A stretch of 64,000 nt of DNA from Diplocarpon mali (Eukaryota; Ascomycota; Leotiomycetes; Helotiales; Drepanopezizaceae), in assembly GCA_024741835.1 (NCBI GenBank), contig JAENRP010000006.1:249379-313378 (forward strand). Direction: 5' to 3'. The notes beneath the pieces were generated by a model. It had not been told where the DNA came from, ran no database searches, and saw only the letters and a list, made by a program, of their open reading frames with translations. Positions 23,858 to 37,679 of the stretch are shown one piece after another (positions within the stretch are counted from its first letter, which is position 1; the number at the start of each line of letters is the position of its first letter). Both the position numbers and the translations under genes were made by a program.

Positions 23858-25582
23858 GTATTGACATGAGCAAAGAAAATCAGGAGATATACTCCACGCT
23901 GCATCCCCGTCTGTGATTTTGGTCATATCAATATCGAACTAGGCGATGGTGACTAGACATCAAAATAACATATATTAATCATGTCTATTTCATTTCCTTC
24001 TTGCCCGTCTTATCTTCGTATAGCTATCTCCATCTGTGTAAACATGTCGCAATAAAAACTTGAGATGGAAACGGGTAGTGCTGTTTGATCTTACTCAGCA
24101 ATCTGTCCCAAGACTTGTTGGAATTAAGCGAAGTCAACGTTGGATAAACAGCTCTGGTCATCCACAACAGTCTTTGTAGAGGCCCCATTCGGCTGCCATG
24201 ATACCCACTCTTATAAGTTGTTAGTATAGGTGCAGTATCGCTATCGATATTTCAGTCAAAATATAACAGAATTCGACAGTCAAATTATGATCATATTGTA
24301 AAGCCTGTCCTTCTACAGAGGGCCGATATCATGCCTAGATACCTCTGAATCACCTCCCTTTCTCTATTCCCCCACGCCCGTGCAAGACATAGAAGCCGAG
24401 ACCCTCGGTTTGAGACCGGTCCGAGGTCCCTTTGAATTGTACCCGACTCCTATGTAAAGTGTATCTACAGGATGGTCCTAGGAACAAGGGGACAGGGTGC
24501 CACGGATATAATCTGCGTACCAACAACTAATCTACTCTACTCGGCTCTTTGTCTATCATCTAAACTGTAGTTACATGTTACTAGCCTCCGGTTCTCGTAT
24601 GTGCGCTGGTTCATAGTACCTACCGGTGTACACCTTAACTACCCCTCCATATCTTTACGGAGTGGTCGAGCTGATTAGCATAGCTGCGAGTAACATAGTA
24701 TTTATTCATATAACTAAAAAAGGGAGAGAGACAGAAACAAAACCACGCACTTTTCTCCTCCCACCACCACAGCCCATCTTGACCGTCCTTCGCTCCTCAA
24801 GCGCCAGCGAGAGAAAAATTGAAAAGCACGGTAGGAAGAGAGAGTACTGCGACCCGCATCCCCTCTCCTGTTCTGAAAAGAAAACAAAGGAAAAGGAAAG
24901 TGAACTGAGCATTGAAGCTGGCCAGGACAGCAGAGTACATGTCAACATCCAGCGAATCGGAAGCCGGATATGGAGCAGAGGTCGTAGAAGCGGCGGTGTT
25001 GGGGGTTTGATTTACATACAAGCCTTCTTCTTTGCTACTCTGTTCGTGGTGCTCTCTCTTGGTTGGGAGGTAAGGTGAGATATGCATTTAAGTCAGGTAG
25101 ATCCTGGGAGGTTCTTCCCTCATCTCGGCCCATGACGGAAATGTGGGTGTGGGGTAGTGGTATGGGTTTGGAGCGATAGATTCAGGGCGAGTGTATATCG
25201 CAGGACAAGGAATGATTTTTTTGAGAGGTATCTATGTTTGTTTGTTTGTTTACTTGGGGCGTACGGGTAATCCTTGAGGTGTTTGGTAGTTGCGACTGCT
25301 TCGGCTGTGGTGTGAAGAGTGGGAAACCGAGTGCTTGATGGACGATGAGAGCTACCCCAGCTGCGCCGCTGTGACTAAAGTGAAGCGGCGATCTTGAGTA
25401 GAAATACAGAGCCACGATCAAGAATCTAAAACAGCGTTAGGCACAAGAAAGGATTAGTACAGGGAGGACAAGCCAAAGCTTGGTATTGATCGCTACTCTC
25501 TTCCCAGCCAGCCACAAGGTACCTATACACAGAGGCACCAGTAACTCCAGACTCCAAAGCCCGATTCCCTAGCCCCTCACAC
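23858..25582. other. Convergent intergenic region
   Basis: About 1.7 kb between the 3' ends of ORC5 and BRX1. No coding or RNA gene is supported. A short imperfect inverted repeat (CCTCGG...CCGAGG) lies near 24390-24430. Confidence 0.5.
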
Positions 25583-26654
25583 TCAAGCAAACAGCTCCTT
25601 CGTATCCAGCGCGTCCGGCACCATCTTCCGCCCAGCATTCGTCCGCAGCCCTAGCTCGCCCTTCTTCGCCAGCCGCTCAATGCCCTGCTCCGCGCGCGTA
25701 TTATACCTTCCGGCCTTCTTCTGCCGAATCTCACTACGGACTTGGTTCGGGCTCACGAACTCCCTGTTCTCGTATATGATCGGGCCGCCGAAACTGCCTT
25801 CCTGGATGACGATTGGAGTCAACACGAACCGGGGTCCGATCTCCACGAGGCTGATCTCCGTGTCCTTCCCCTTGACATTCTTCTCCTTGAGCTTGGTCGT
25901 GCCATCTGTCGAGGGGGCATCGGAGGGCGCGATCTTCGACGCTTCAGTCTCAGAGATTTGGTAGTTACGGATCCAGATCTTGCCGTCGGCCAGCGTGAAA
26001 CCCATAACGTGGTCGATGAAGGGCTTAACCTTGCGAGCGCTTTTGGGCACGCCGAAGATGTGCAGGAACAGCTCCTTGAGCACGCGCAGGTGCGGTTCTT
26101 TGTCGAAAGAGGCGTCGAAGGACAGGATGGGGCGGGAACCCTTGAGGCAGTTGCCTGTGAAGTGGAGTTCTTCCATCGTGTGTACTGTGCCCTCGTTAGC
26201 TTCGAGTGTCTTATATATGATATGTTTGTCGTATGTGTGAGGGGCAGTCAACAAGACGTACAGTTCTGCATGTGCATCTTCACAGTCGGTCCATTGGGCG
26301 CCTTGCTCATCCACAAGTACAAGTCCTTGCCCTTGCGCGCCTCGAAGAAAAAGACATTGTTGCAGTTGTACAGTTCGGCCAACTCGTTCAATTGGTGCAG
26401 CTTCGATTTAGTATCGAGCTTCGCATCCTTGCGCCCATGCGGTAACAGCGAAGATAGATCATTCAGGAGGTGACGGTGTCTATCCCGCAGCTTCTGATCA
26501 GCATTCGTCCTCGGAATTACGAGGCTTCTCACCTGTAGGTTATTCCTCGTGATGATAGGATCAACACTCTCTGCTTGTTTTTCTTGACACCGCTCGCGGG
26601 TCCGTCGTCCTTGTGCCCAGAGTTCTTCGAGAGCGATTTATAGACAGATGCCAT
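25583..26654 (-). CDS. BRX1: Ribosome biogenesis protein Brx1 (Brix domain)
   Basis: Minus-strand exons are 26654-26533, 26479-26262 and 26184-25583, 313 residues. Brx1 acts in the nucleolus in assembly of the large ribosomal subunit. The Brix domain starts with QRVLILSSRGITYR and continues across intron 1 with HRHLLNDLSSLLPHGRKDAK. The signature KLDTKSKLHQLNELAELYNCN is cut here to KLDTKSK and NCNNVFFFEARK. Intron 2 is bridged by MHMQN-LHTMEELHFTGNCLKGSRP, which is diagnostic. The C-terminal part has HIFGVPKSARKVKPF, GKIWIRNYQISE and EIGPRFVLTPI, with a basic tail. Both junctions restore the family sequence exactly, so the model is firm. ATG at 26654 gives the usual lysine-rich start. Confidence 0.95.
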
Positions 26655-27913
26655 TGTGTTTGGTGGGAACGTCGTCGTCGGCGCAAAATTTTTGGTCTGA
26701 AGTAAATCGACAATAATTTTTTTTGATATCAGCTAATCTTAGCGTGGTCCGATAGGCTTGTCCTATTTCGACTTGTCACAAGCGACAGAGGCCAGCCTCG
26801 TCGCATATCCTTTTTTCTTCATGCGCAAGTCCTCGTAAGTTCTCGTAAGCCCTCTATATACGCACATATAAGATCTGGCTGCCCAGTACTGGCCCCGAAC
26901 GAAGACAATGCGGCCCCGTGGTAATGCTGGCTAATCAGGCTTCTGCTACTTTGCAGCAACAGCGGCTTCACCATCTGCAGCACGCATGGAGTAAACCTAC
27001 CAACAAACGAAGCGTGACAACATGATCTACTAGTGGAGCAGTCCCTGTTGCGTTTACATGCCGAGCTTGGTCTGCAGACAGTCTACCAACTCACCTCCAT
27101 CTTTCGAAACCCGACAATTCCATTCCAACCTGATACTACTACTCAGGCTTATCACCTCCAACCACTTGAAGTAGCTCCGCATATCGCATGGCGACTGAAG
27201 TAGCGCTCAATTCGGCGAAGAAGCCGTGGATGGATTCGAATCTCCATGTCTTTTCGTAAATCTGCTCTCAAGTCGGTGAAGCGAGGTCAGTGGCATGGAT
27301 TATGGCCGCAGATATGTGAGGGCGGGAGAAGTCACGTATTTATTGGCAGGAGTTTCACCCATAAATGTTTGCCAAACACAGAGGCTTTGGATGCTGAGCC
27401 ATACCAGGAACGGTGTTATAAATTAGACAAAGGTCCAACACTTTTGAGACCTGAATTCGGCACTAAGACGAATAAGGAGCTCAATGACTATAACACAATG
27501 AAGCGATAACCAAGATTGGGATTGTTATGTACTATATCCTGCGCATTTTTCAGCAACACATAAGTATCAAGAGATTAAAACCCGTAGGACCAAAATCATT
27601 AGAGACCAGTTCATTGATTAAAGCAACCGTTCGCGATTCTTGAATGCATGAAAATCCATCCACGAGACCGCACCGCACAGCAGGTACCAGGAAAAAATGA
27701 CAAAGGACAATCCGGAAGAGTCATCAGAATCCGTGTTCCTTTAAGAGCTAGGCTCCTTTGTGCGCCGCCATCTTAGACCGGAACTTGAAATCTTCATGAC
27801 CCTTCATGCTCCCATCGTGACATGTTACAGACGCCTCCTCGCATTGCATCAACCCTCAACCAACCAGAATATGTTCCTCGTAGCTGCATAAAGTAAAAGA
27901 ACAGAGAGGGGTT
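26655..27913. other. Intergenic region
   Basis: It includes the BRX1 promoter side and the 3' flank of the Rab11 gene. Short frames (27189-27258, 27246-27509 plus) have no domain support. No tRNA structure was found by eye. Confidence 0.5.
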
Positions 27914-28795
<882 letters not shown>

Positions 28796-29522
28796 GATTG
28801 TGAACGGAGAAAGATGGTTGGAGTTTTGAAACAGGAGAGGCGGAGGAGGGAGAGAAGTTGTCGCAACAATGAATGGCAGCGGGTCTCTGGCTAGGGCCCA
28901 TTCAGCGAGCTAGGGCGGGGCTTGGCGCTTTCCCCAAATATCAGGCGCGACTCACGATTGCCGCGCTTCTATATGTACGGTGTAATTACTACCAAGAGTC
29001 TTCGATCCAACTTCATGACTTCACTTTTCTTTTCTTTTCGATGTCAACATTGGCCATGCGAAACCAAGTCTAGAAGAAGAGAAGGGGAAAACGCCAAAAG
29101 TCAGACTCGACGCTACAATACTTCCCGGTGCTTGGGGCAGGTTACAGCGCCTCTCAGGAAGCAGAATAACCCATCGTTTCGAAACACCTACAGTGAGGTC
29201 TGCGCTTTCGGTCACGTGCGAGGGCGACATCGACGTAGAAATCAGCATACGCCATCTTGAGGCAGCATATATATGAAGGATCTGTACTGTTCTGACTTCC
29301 AAACAGGCCATACGCCGATCGGAGTTCGTGGCTTTGCACGGGACGCGTTTGGTCATGGGATATCCCGCGCATAATCTGGTTCCTGAGAACGGATGCTGAC
29401 AGCAGGATCGGGAGACCCGCGTTCCTTTGGTGAGCCTACACCTTGCCGGCGCTCATATATCGGCATCACTTTAGTCGTACCACCAAAGGAATTCGTGATC
29501 AGCGCCAACTGTGGCCTACAAT
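28796..29522. other. Divergent promoter region
   Basis: It separates the Rab11 gene (minus) from the chromodomain gene (plus). Nothing further can be assigned. Confidence 0.5.
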
Positions 29523-32500
29523 ATGGCGCCCGGATCGCAGTCTCGAGATGAAGACGACATCTCCGTCACCTCGACTGTGTCCGATCAATACAGCGCCGAT
29601 GACGAGTTTGAAGTTGATCGAATACTAGCCGAAAAGGGCGGACCCCAGAGTGGTAAGTTCTACCTCATATCGTGGCTGGACTACCCAATCGAAAAGGCAA
29701 CGTGGGAGCCCGCAGTCCACGTAGGACCCGAGTGTCTGGATGTATGGAAGGAAAGATTGCAGCGCGAAAAGGACGGCTTGGAGCAGCCATTTAATATCGA
29801 AGAATGGGAGGCCAAACTGGTGAAAGCCGAAAACGAGAAGGCGGATCGCAAGAGACGACGAGAGGCCAAGAGAAAGCGACTACGGAAGGCCAATCTCCAG
29901 GCGTTGGCGGAGAAGATAGCTGGTAAACCGTCCGACAGTGATGCGTCGAGCAGTGAGGCGATGGAAGAGAACCTGGTAGATGCCGACCGTGGGCAGAGAA
30001 CCAAGAGGGACGTGAGACGAAAAAAGGCGCCAGCTCGGACGCCGCAAGCCAGGAAACCTCCACCCAAAGCGGCCGTCAAAGGCACAAGCTTCGAGGAACT
30101 AGATGATGAACTGTCCAAGGCAGATGCCAGAATTGAAGAAATGCAGATAGGGAAGTCCAGCAATGCCTCAAATCGGGCTCGAGAGGTACGACAAGACATT
30201 CTTTACAGAAGCCTACTAGTCTTTGGATCAGCAGCCAGCTCGAAGCTAGTAGGAATGTATTTGTAAATAATTTCATGAGAAAATGATCTAACATCAAACA
30301 GATCTCACCCAACCAATATGTATCAGATTCTGATGAAGATCTACCACTGGCACAAATTGCACGAATACAGCCAAGGACACAGCCGGTGTCTTCTACCAGT
30401 GGATCTTCAGCTCAAGTACTGATCAAAGCACCACCGACCAAACTCCCGACCACTGCTCAATCATCCTCCGCGGTGGGACCACCAGCTGCTAGCAGGCCTC
30501 CTAGCATTCGAACCACCAGAGACACTCCACATCCACCAGGAGTTCTCAGTAATAAAGCTGGTAAACGTGCGACACGGGGAGGGCCCAATATCGCTAGAAA
30601 TGTCTTCGAGACCCGAGAACCAGCGAAGCTGAGTGCTAATCTACTCACAAATGCCATGAAAACCTCGATTGAGCCGAAGGTCTTCGGCAATATCAGCCAC
30701 CGCAGGTTCGTCGTCATCTTCTGTTTCAGTGTTATCTACAACACAGAAATCCTATGCTAGTATCGCTCAGGTATGGGTGTCCAGAGCTTGAAATGCTAAG
30801 CTGGTCTAGAAAAGCCGAGTTGCAAGGAAGAGACTTAGCCGAAAGACCTCCTGATCTCGAAGTACTTGGCGGCCTCTTCGACCCATCAGAGCCAGCATCT
30901 ATGCAACCCGTCAAGCCATCAGACATTCGCAAGCTGCCCTCCAGCACATCCAACCGGGCATATTTAGACAAGACTCCGGCTCGAAACGATCTTTTCCTCT
31001 CCAGAAGTGAAACTCCCAACCCCGAGGTACCCAGCAATCACATTCCCACGCCACCTCGACCAAATCTGCATCTACAGACAAGTTGTCCACGTCCTGTATG
31101 CTTCTTCTGGGACAGACAGCAAAAGCATATGGGCGGTCCTTGCCAGAACGGAGAGAGTTGTCGCTTTGAGCACACTTACCACTATGGTCTAACTGTTGCT
31201 GCGCCCCCTGATCATTGGGCGTACCCAGCACCTGAATTATCTCTGCCCATTTCCAAACATGAAATACATCCTACGAAAGATATCGCCACTTCTGCGACCG
31301 GAAAAAGCCCTGCATCGACGAGCTCTATCAGCCAGAAAGAGAGAGACTCAAGACCACTCATATGCTTCTTCTGGGACAGGTGGATGAAGAACGCGCGCAA
31401 CCCACCATGTGTAAAAGGATCTAGCTGCACTCGCGATCACACATATGAATATGGCCAACCAATTGCTGGGCCACCTCGAGGGTATAGATTTCCGGCATCT
31501 GATCAGTTCCCTGTATTGCCGCAATCTAACAACCTTGCCATCAACAAAGATAACAATGCGCCAACTCCTGAAGCCACTCAAGCTACAGATCTTACAGCCC
31601 GAGCGCAAACGAGTATCAAATCTGCTCCGCCAGGCTTTACTGCGCCCGATCGGACTTCTGACAAGACAACTTCTGCCGCCAAAACACCAGCGAAGTCCGA
31701 ACAACCTGTATGTTTCTTCTGGGACAGAGCACAAAAGAGCAGTGTCAAACTGCCTTGCAAAAACGGAGACCATTGTAAGGACGCCCATACTCACGAGTTT
31801 GGTACGCATATCTCTCCAGCCCCCCCAGGCTTCTCTTCGCATGACCACAATGCTCCACACATTAGACACGCGGATCATGCGGCCGAGCCGGATACCAATG
31901 CTGCGTCTGCATTGTCAACAGTTCACTTGAGACGTCCATTGGAGCCAAAGACTCATGTGTGCCCCTTCTGGGATGCGGAACAGAGGAACAGCTCGAAATA
32001 CTTGCCTTGCACAGAAGGTGCAAACTGTAGGTATCTGCACACATACATCGGTGGTTTTCCCATCGGTGGTGCGGTTTGCTTCTTCTGGGACCAAAATCAA
32101 AAGAATAGCAAATGTCCGCCATGTGCCGAGGGGCCAGTGAATTGCATGTATCGGCACTCATACGGAGAAAACGCGCCTATAGCTCCAGCCCCGCTCGACT
32201 ACAGGCCCCCATTTCCAGCAGACCGGCCACAATGGAGCCCAGAAAATCCCCGTAATGCTATATGCTACCTCTTCTTCCACGGACGGGAGTGTGATACAAG
32301 TACTTGCAGCTTTTTCCACAGCATGGAGCCTGGGATGGCAATCGCGCCGTCGCCTGAAGGACAAGCCGTACACGCCGCTACTCGAAAGGACGAAAAATAC
32401 CAGAGCTACATACAGTCTGCATCGTCGGTCAACGAAGAGAACTCAGTGTTGATTGAAACGGCGGCACGCACAAATAACCAGGCTGGTCGGCCACCAACTC

Positions 32501-35500
32501 CACATCTCGCTCTGTCATCCATTACTAGAGACCGAGAACCTCCCCCTCGCTCCTCAGCTATTTCAAACAGGCCGGCTTGGGACCCTCGAGATCCACAAGA
32601 AGCAGTTTGCTTTTTCTGGTACAAAGGAAGTTGCAAGAAAGGAGTGACCTGTAATTACATTCATGACCTAAATTCCATGTTTCCCATAGCACCCCCTCCA
32701 TGGGACCATACAGCGGCCAAGACGTGCCTTTTGTGGGCTGAAGGTCGTTGCCCCGAAATGGCAAAAGATTGCCGCAATTTGCACGAGTATGTTGAGCCTG
32801 CTTCAGCGCTCGGCCGTGGCTCTATTTCCAACTTTCGAGCTGAAAAAGTGTATGATTCAACCAATCACTTTCTCATCGGCTCACGAAAAAAATCGGTCAA
32901 TTTTGCTGAGGACTTAAGGGAGTTGACACAAGAGCCAGCGAGCGTGTCTCCGGGCCATCGTTCTCTTGATCATAGAGCCCCAGCACTCACCATTCCCGGT
33001 CATCCTGTAGCCTGCCGATTCTTCAAGAAGGGGTCGGGTTACTGCGAAAATGGCGCGTCGTGCCGGTTCTCGCATGATTATCCAGAGCAGCCTGACATAG
33101 TTTCTGTGAACAATGAGCCATCGCGGATCAGACAGATATCCACCGGCGTTCCTAATGGCATTCAGTCAAAATCTGAAACTTTGTCGGTCACTATTGATGA
33201 AGATGTTGATATGCTAGGGTCTGATGTGAGCCAGCTTGAAGTTGATAACCAAACTCATGTTGCGCCGCGAATCGCTTCTGAGAACCCAAGCTCCAAGCTA
33301 AATGGGAAGATGATCAACGCGGGGGAAAAGATACGCCAGAAGGCGACCGAAAGCCTTAGTGCTAGGGTCAAAGAGGTTGTCTTTGGATCTGATGAATCCC
33401 GGTCGCTCTTCCTCGACTTCGGTGACTTGAAGCTAGAAGAATCAGAACCATGGAAACTGGCCCTCACCTCTGATTCAAAGATCAATTTCCATCAGATTTG
33501 TCTGGCACAAGACGTCAAATCCCAACAGGGCTTGATCATGCGACAAAAATTATGGTGCGGGAGTCTCACTGCAGCGGATCCAGAACATTCGGAAATGCAC
33601 AAATCCATCGACCAGGTTGTGGATGAATTGGTCCTTCGCGCTGCTGGATTAGTATCTACCTTTGCCGGCTTCGCAATCCTGATCTTTCCCTCCAAAAAAG
33701 AAGAGTGGCGGTTTCTTGAAGATTTTGCCCGATATTCTTTCGACGCTCCACTGCGATATATGATCTTCAGGCACGAGAACAATCTCAACCAGTCTCGAGA
33801 TTCGCCTTCCAAAGTTGGATTTGGTAAGCCATTCAGAAAAATGCTGATGAGCAAAATTCATGGTCTCCGCTTGAACAATCTGGTTCCAAAATATGGGAAG
33901 GATCAGAACCCGTTCAAGTTCTATCTACTGTTGCCGCAATCTGAGGAGCAGAGTTTGGATTTCTTCTCAGCCTGGATTCGGGCTTCCAACCCCGAGTCGC
34001 AGATATTCGATTGTCGAACAAAAGGCTCTTGGGACTTCTTTCTTAAGAATCACGAGGGCTTTGGTGTCATCCTCATACATGACTCGCTCGTGGGAACAAT
34101 CTCCCAATTACCTTCTGTGAGGAAGCTATTAATGTGTCCTGGTATTGTGATGTGGAATGTGTCAGATTCGACATCACTTTATCCTAGGTTTCCGTCCATG
34201 TCATGGGAGCCAGAATCGGAGTTGGGGACAATCAAATTCACACGCCTGTTCCCCCATGGCTGTGCATTCCTCCTTACCCCCAGCTTTCTCGTTGCTGAAC
34301 CAGAGCTATCTCACGATCTTCTGAGGTGGTTCTTTCTAAAATTTAAAAGCTCCACCCCTGGAACGTGGAAGCTTGTTTGCTGCTCTAAATTCAAGGACTA
34401 TATTCTGGACCTTGCGGATGCCAAGGTTATGGAAAAAGAGGCGTTTGAGAAAATACACAGAGATGATCCGGCCCGAGAGTCTATGCTGAAGCAAAAGAAG
34501 CTTAGCTACGACCTATGCGAACTGCGCTATAAGATTCATACCCTCGTTGCTCAAGCGAAAGGAACTTTCTATCCACCTGGTCATGGCGACGGCGGCTCTG
34601 AATCAGATTCGGGTTTTAACGAAGACATGGATGGTCCGCTGGTAGAGGCTCCAGCTATGATCGACCAGGATGATGAGGAACAGCTCGTCATGTGGTTCGC
34701 GGCTTGGTCAATGCAGAAACTCGACGTCCACCGAAAGTTTGGAGTCATCGGCACGAACCAAGAAAATGCCGTTCGAGCGAAACGAATCAAGCTCAAACCT
34801 CCCACCAAACCTCCGCTGAGTGTGGAGAAGCAGAAAGCCCGCGACATTACAGACAGATACTACAAGCTCACATCCAAGAAATTGGACCCCATCCGGACCC
34901 ATGAGGTCACAGAAAACTTGTCTGATAGCTCGATGGCCGTGGATTTGGGAATTCCTGTAATATCTAAGCACAGCATCGATGGCAACCAACCAGAGGACGT
35001 CTTGGAGTTCGTCAGTCAGACCGGATCGCCCCCCGAAGACGCCAAGCGGTACCTGGCAAAAGCTAACAATAATGTCAGCACTGTTCTAGAGATGCACAAG
35101 CGTGAGGATCTGCACGACCAAGTCGTCAAGACGACAAACAGTGAAAGTTGCAGACCGCTCCGACCACTTACGATCAACGAGTCAGACTTGCAACGTGCAG
35201 TCTACAATGATACCAGGAGAGAAATGCGGCACACGAAGCCGAAAGGGACCGGGGACGACACACCAGGCATACCTCGGGGCAGGCCAGAGCTGGAGAAGGA
35301 CGCCTTCCATACTGATAGGGTGCTCGTCGCACAACGGCCTGTATGCAAGATTGGATCGACAACTCTGGATGTAAGAGCCGGGGACCGTGTCAGACTTATC
35401 AAGTTCGTTTCGGGGAAACGGCATTACGCGCTCAACCTGCGCACCAATGAGCGGGGGCAAGTTCATGAAGACCTATTCCACCCGGAGCCTGCGGCGGCGG

Positions 35501-36027
35501 ACCATGATCGTGCTCCACTGCCATCCAACTGCTTGGCCACTACTAGAGATGATTATCTGCCTCAGCACGACAGCACGTCGGATACACGCTCCTCCTCAGG
35601 TAACAAGAGAACCAGTTCCGTCGCAAATGACACCTCTAGCCACCGTTTCGTCCCGGGCTCGCTCGCATCCCATGATACTAGTCGTCCCGAGCGCTCTGTC
35701 AAATCCGGTTTCGTCCCCGAGCAAGAAAAGGAAGCCTACGAGAGCCAGTGCACCATGGACGAGATTCCGCTCGGCGCCGTTGGATCTAAACCCAAGGAAG
35801 GACTTGGTCACAAAGGTAGTGTTGAGTCTGCGTCTCTCACGTCGAACGGGAGCGTCCGGCCACCAAAGCGAGCACGCCGGGAGCATCCGGATCCGGGCTA
35901 CGAGACCAAGGAGTTCAGGGCCACGAGTGCTTGGTATCGTGAGTTATGCGAGGCCGAGAAGGGCTGGGAGCACATCGCTATCCTGACGGACTGGGCGGAG
36001 GCGAAGAAGTTCTTGCACTTCAAGTAG
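29523..36027 (+). CDS. Very large chromodomain protein with nine CCCH-type zinc-binding motifs
   Basis: Exons 29523-30185, 30302-30705 and 30771-36027 encode 2107 residues. The chromodomain is at about 28-80 (FEVDRILAEKGG, FYLISWLDYP, ATWEP), with aromatic cage positions F29, W51 and Y54 kept, so methyl-lysine histone binding is plausible. A charged, disordered linker follows. Nine Cys-His motifs start near residues 466, 554, 670, 753, 792, 854, 969, 1008 and 1104. The first five share CFFWD/CPFWD...PC..G..C...H(T/S)Y with about 13-14 residues between the first two cysteines; the last four have shorter CCCH spacing. A folded region without zinc motifs lies at about 1290-1680, a UBA-like segment at about 1764-1800 (EDVLEFVSQTGSPPEDAKRY) and an SH3-like one at about 1873-1930 (VRAGDRVRLIKF, NERGQVHEDLF). 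A nuclear heterochromatin or RNA-linked silencing role (compare fission yeast Chp1) is inference. Confidence 0.82.
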
Positions 36028-36376
36028 ACACGGTGGAGGTCGGGACATGTAGGGGCTCTTGGCCTCGAGCGACACGTTTCTCGGCCCATGGGCCAGTGGT
36101 ACGATGTCATTTGTAAAGATGTACATAGCGGGCGTTCAGAGGGCGCAGCAGTGCCGGAGTTTTGTGCAGATATGGGAGGTTGGCTTTTCTGCAGGTAGCG
36201 CCGAAGGTTACGAGTCAGCTAGCCTTGCTGTGAGACAAATGCATACACACGTTCACCTGCCTCGTGCCTTTGTTTCCAAGATGGAGCCGAACGGGAGCTG
36301 GGATTTGCGAGGGCTGTACCGCGGCTGCTCTGGTGTAAGGTGTATTCGCCCGCGACGAGGTTTATATAGGTTTATA

Positions 36377-36437
<61 letters not shown>

Positions 36438-37679
36438 GTGTATATGTATATGTATACGTATATGTATTTGTATATATATATGCAAACACATATGCACATG
36501 CACATGCATACCTATACCTATACCTATACGTCTATATCTGTATTTATCTGTATTTATCTGTATTTATCTGTATTTATCTGTATTTATCTGTATTTATCTA
36601 CATGTACACATATACACATGTACACATATACACATATACACATATACACATATACACATATACACATATACACATATACACATATACATATATACACATA
36701 TACACATATACACATATACATATATACACATATACACATATACACATATACACACATATACACATATACATATATACATATATACACATATACACACAGC
36801 ACACATACACACAGCACACAGCAGCCACCGACCAAGAAAACGCAAACCAGTCCTGGGCCGAGATCAGCCGGCAGATGGAGCGTGGTCTCCAGCCTCATCA
36901 GGGCTGGCACCAGACCACACCCCAGACCAGACCCCGGCCCAGAGCCGGCGCGAAACAGCACTCGACGGTGAGATCTGACATGGGGCGTGTGGCGTCTGGC
37001 GTCTGGCGTCTAGCGTCTGGCGTCTGGAGTCTGGCGTCTGGAGTCGCGACCGAGGATTCTGCAATGCGAACTGCTCTCCTTCTTTGGTTGCTTACTTGGT
37101 TGCTTGCTTACTTGGTTGATTGCTCCCTTGGTTGCTTGCTTACTTCTTCCTCCGACGTAAATACCAGGGAGGTGGCTGGGCTGGGCTGGACTGGGCTGGA
37201 CTGGGCTGGGCTGGGCTGGGTTGGGTTGGGGCGGCGGGTCTCTGGGGGGGACAGACCAGCCGGTGCTCGTCGACGCCGGTCGCGGGCATGGCCGACTGGG
37301 ATGGGCTGTGTAGGACGGTACGGTACGGTACGGTACGGTACGGATACAGATTAGCAATGTAGATCGAGAGACAGGAGACTTGGGGGGCTGGAGGGGGGGG
37401 GAGAGAGGGAGAGAGAAGAAAAAGGCAGAGGCGCCCACGTAGGTGAAGAAATATGGGTCGGTAAGCCGATGGGAGGTAGCCTTCGTGGCGACAACTATAC
37501 AAGTTGGCATTGGAGTCAACAATATAAAAGGGAGAACAGGCTGATAGGAAAAGATGTAAAACTTCTCTAGGTAGAGCCATAGTAAGAAAACATTAAAAGC
37601 TAGCGCGAGATATATTACACCATCCACCACCCCATCTTCCCCTCTGATACCCAAAAGCCCAAGCAGAATCACCGACGAC
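36028..37679. repeat. Cluster of simple-sequence repeats
   Basis: In order: (TATATG)n at about 36364-36445; a TCTGTATTTA 10-mer repeated about six times at 36535-36600; (ACACATAT)n at about 36603-36800; GTCTGGC repeats at about 36994-37043; TTGCTTAC/TTGGTTGC repeats at about 37084-37145; CTGGGCTGGA/GGGCT repeats at about 37169-37228; and a (GGTAC)n-like run at about 37316-37341. The long Tyr/His/Thr or Cys/Val/Tyr frames read here on both strands are translations of these arrays and are not listed as genes. Confidence 0.85.

Noticed and set aside
24385..24435. Possible small hairpin RNA (CCTCGG...CCGAGG)
   Set aside because: Short stem with interruptions and no terminator or conserved context; common by chance.
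36059..37354. Long Tyr/Met/His/Thr and Cys/Val/Tyr reading frames on both strands
   Set aside because: They are translations of TATATG and ACACATAT arrays open in several frames at once; there is no start context, splice structure or domain.
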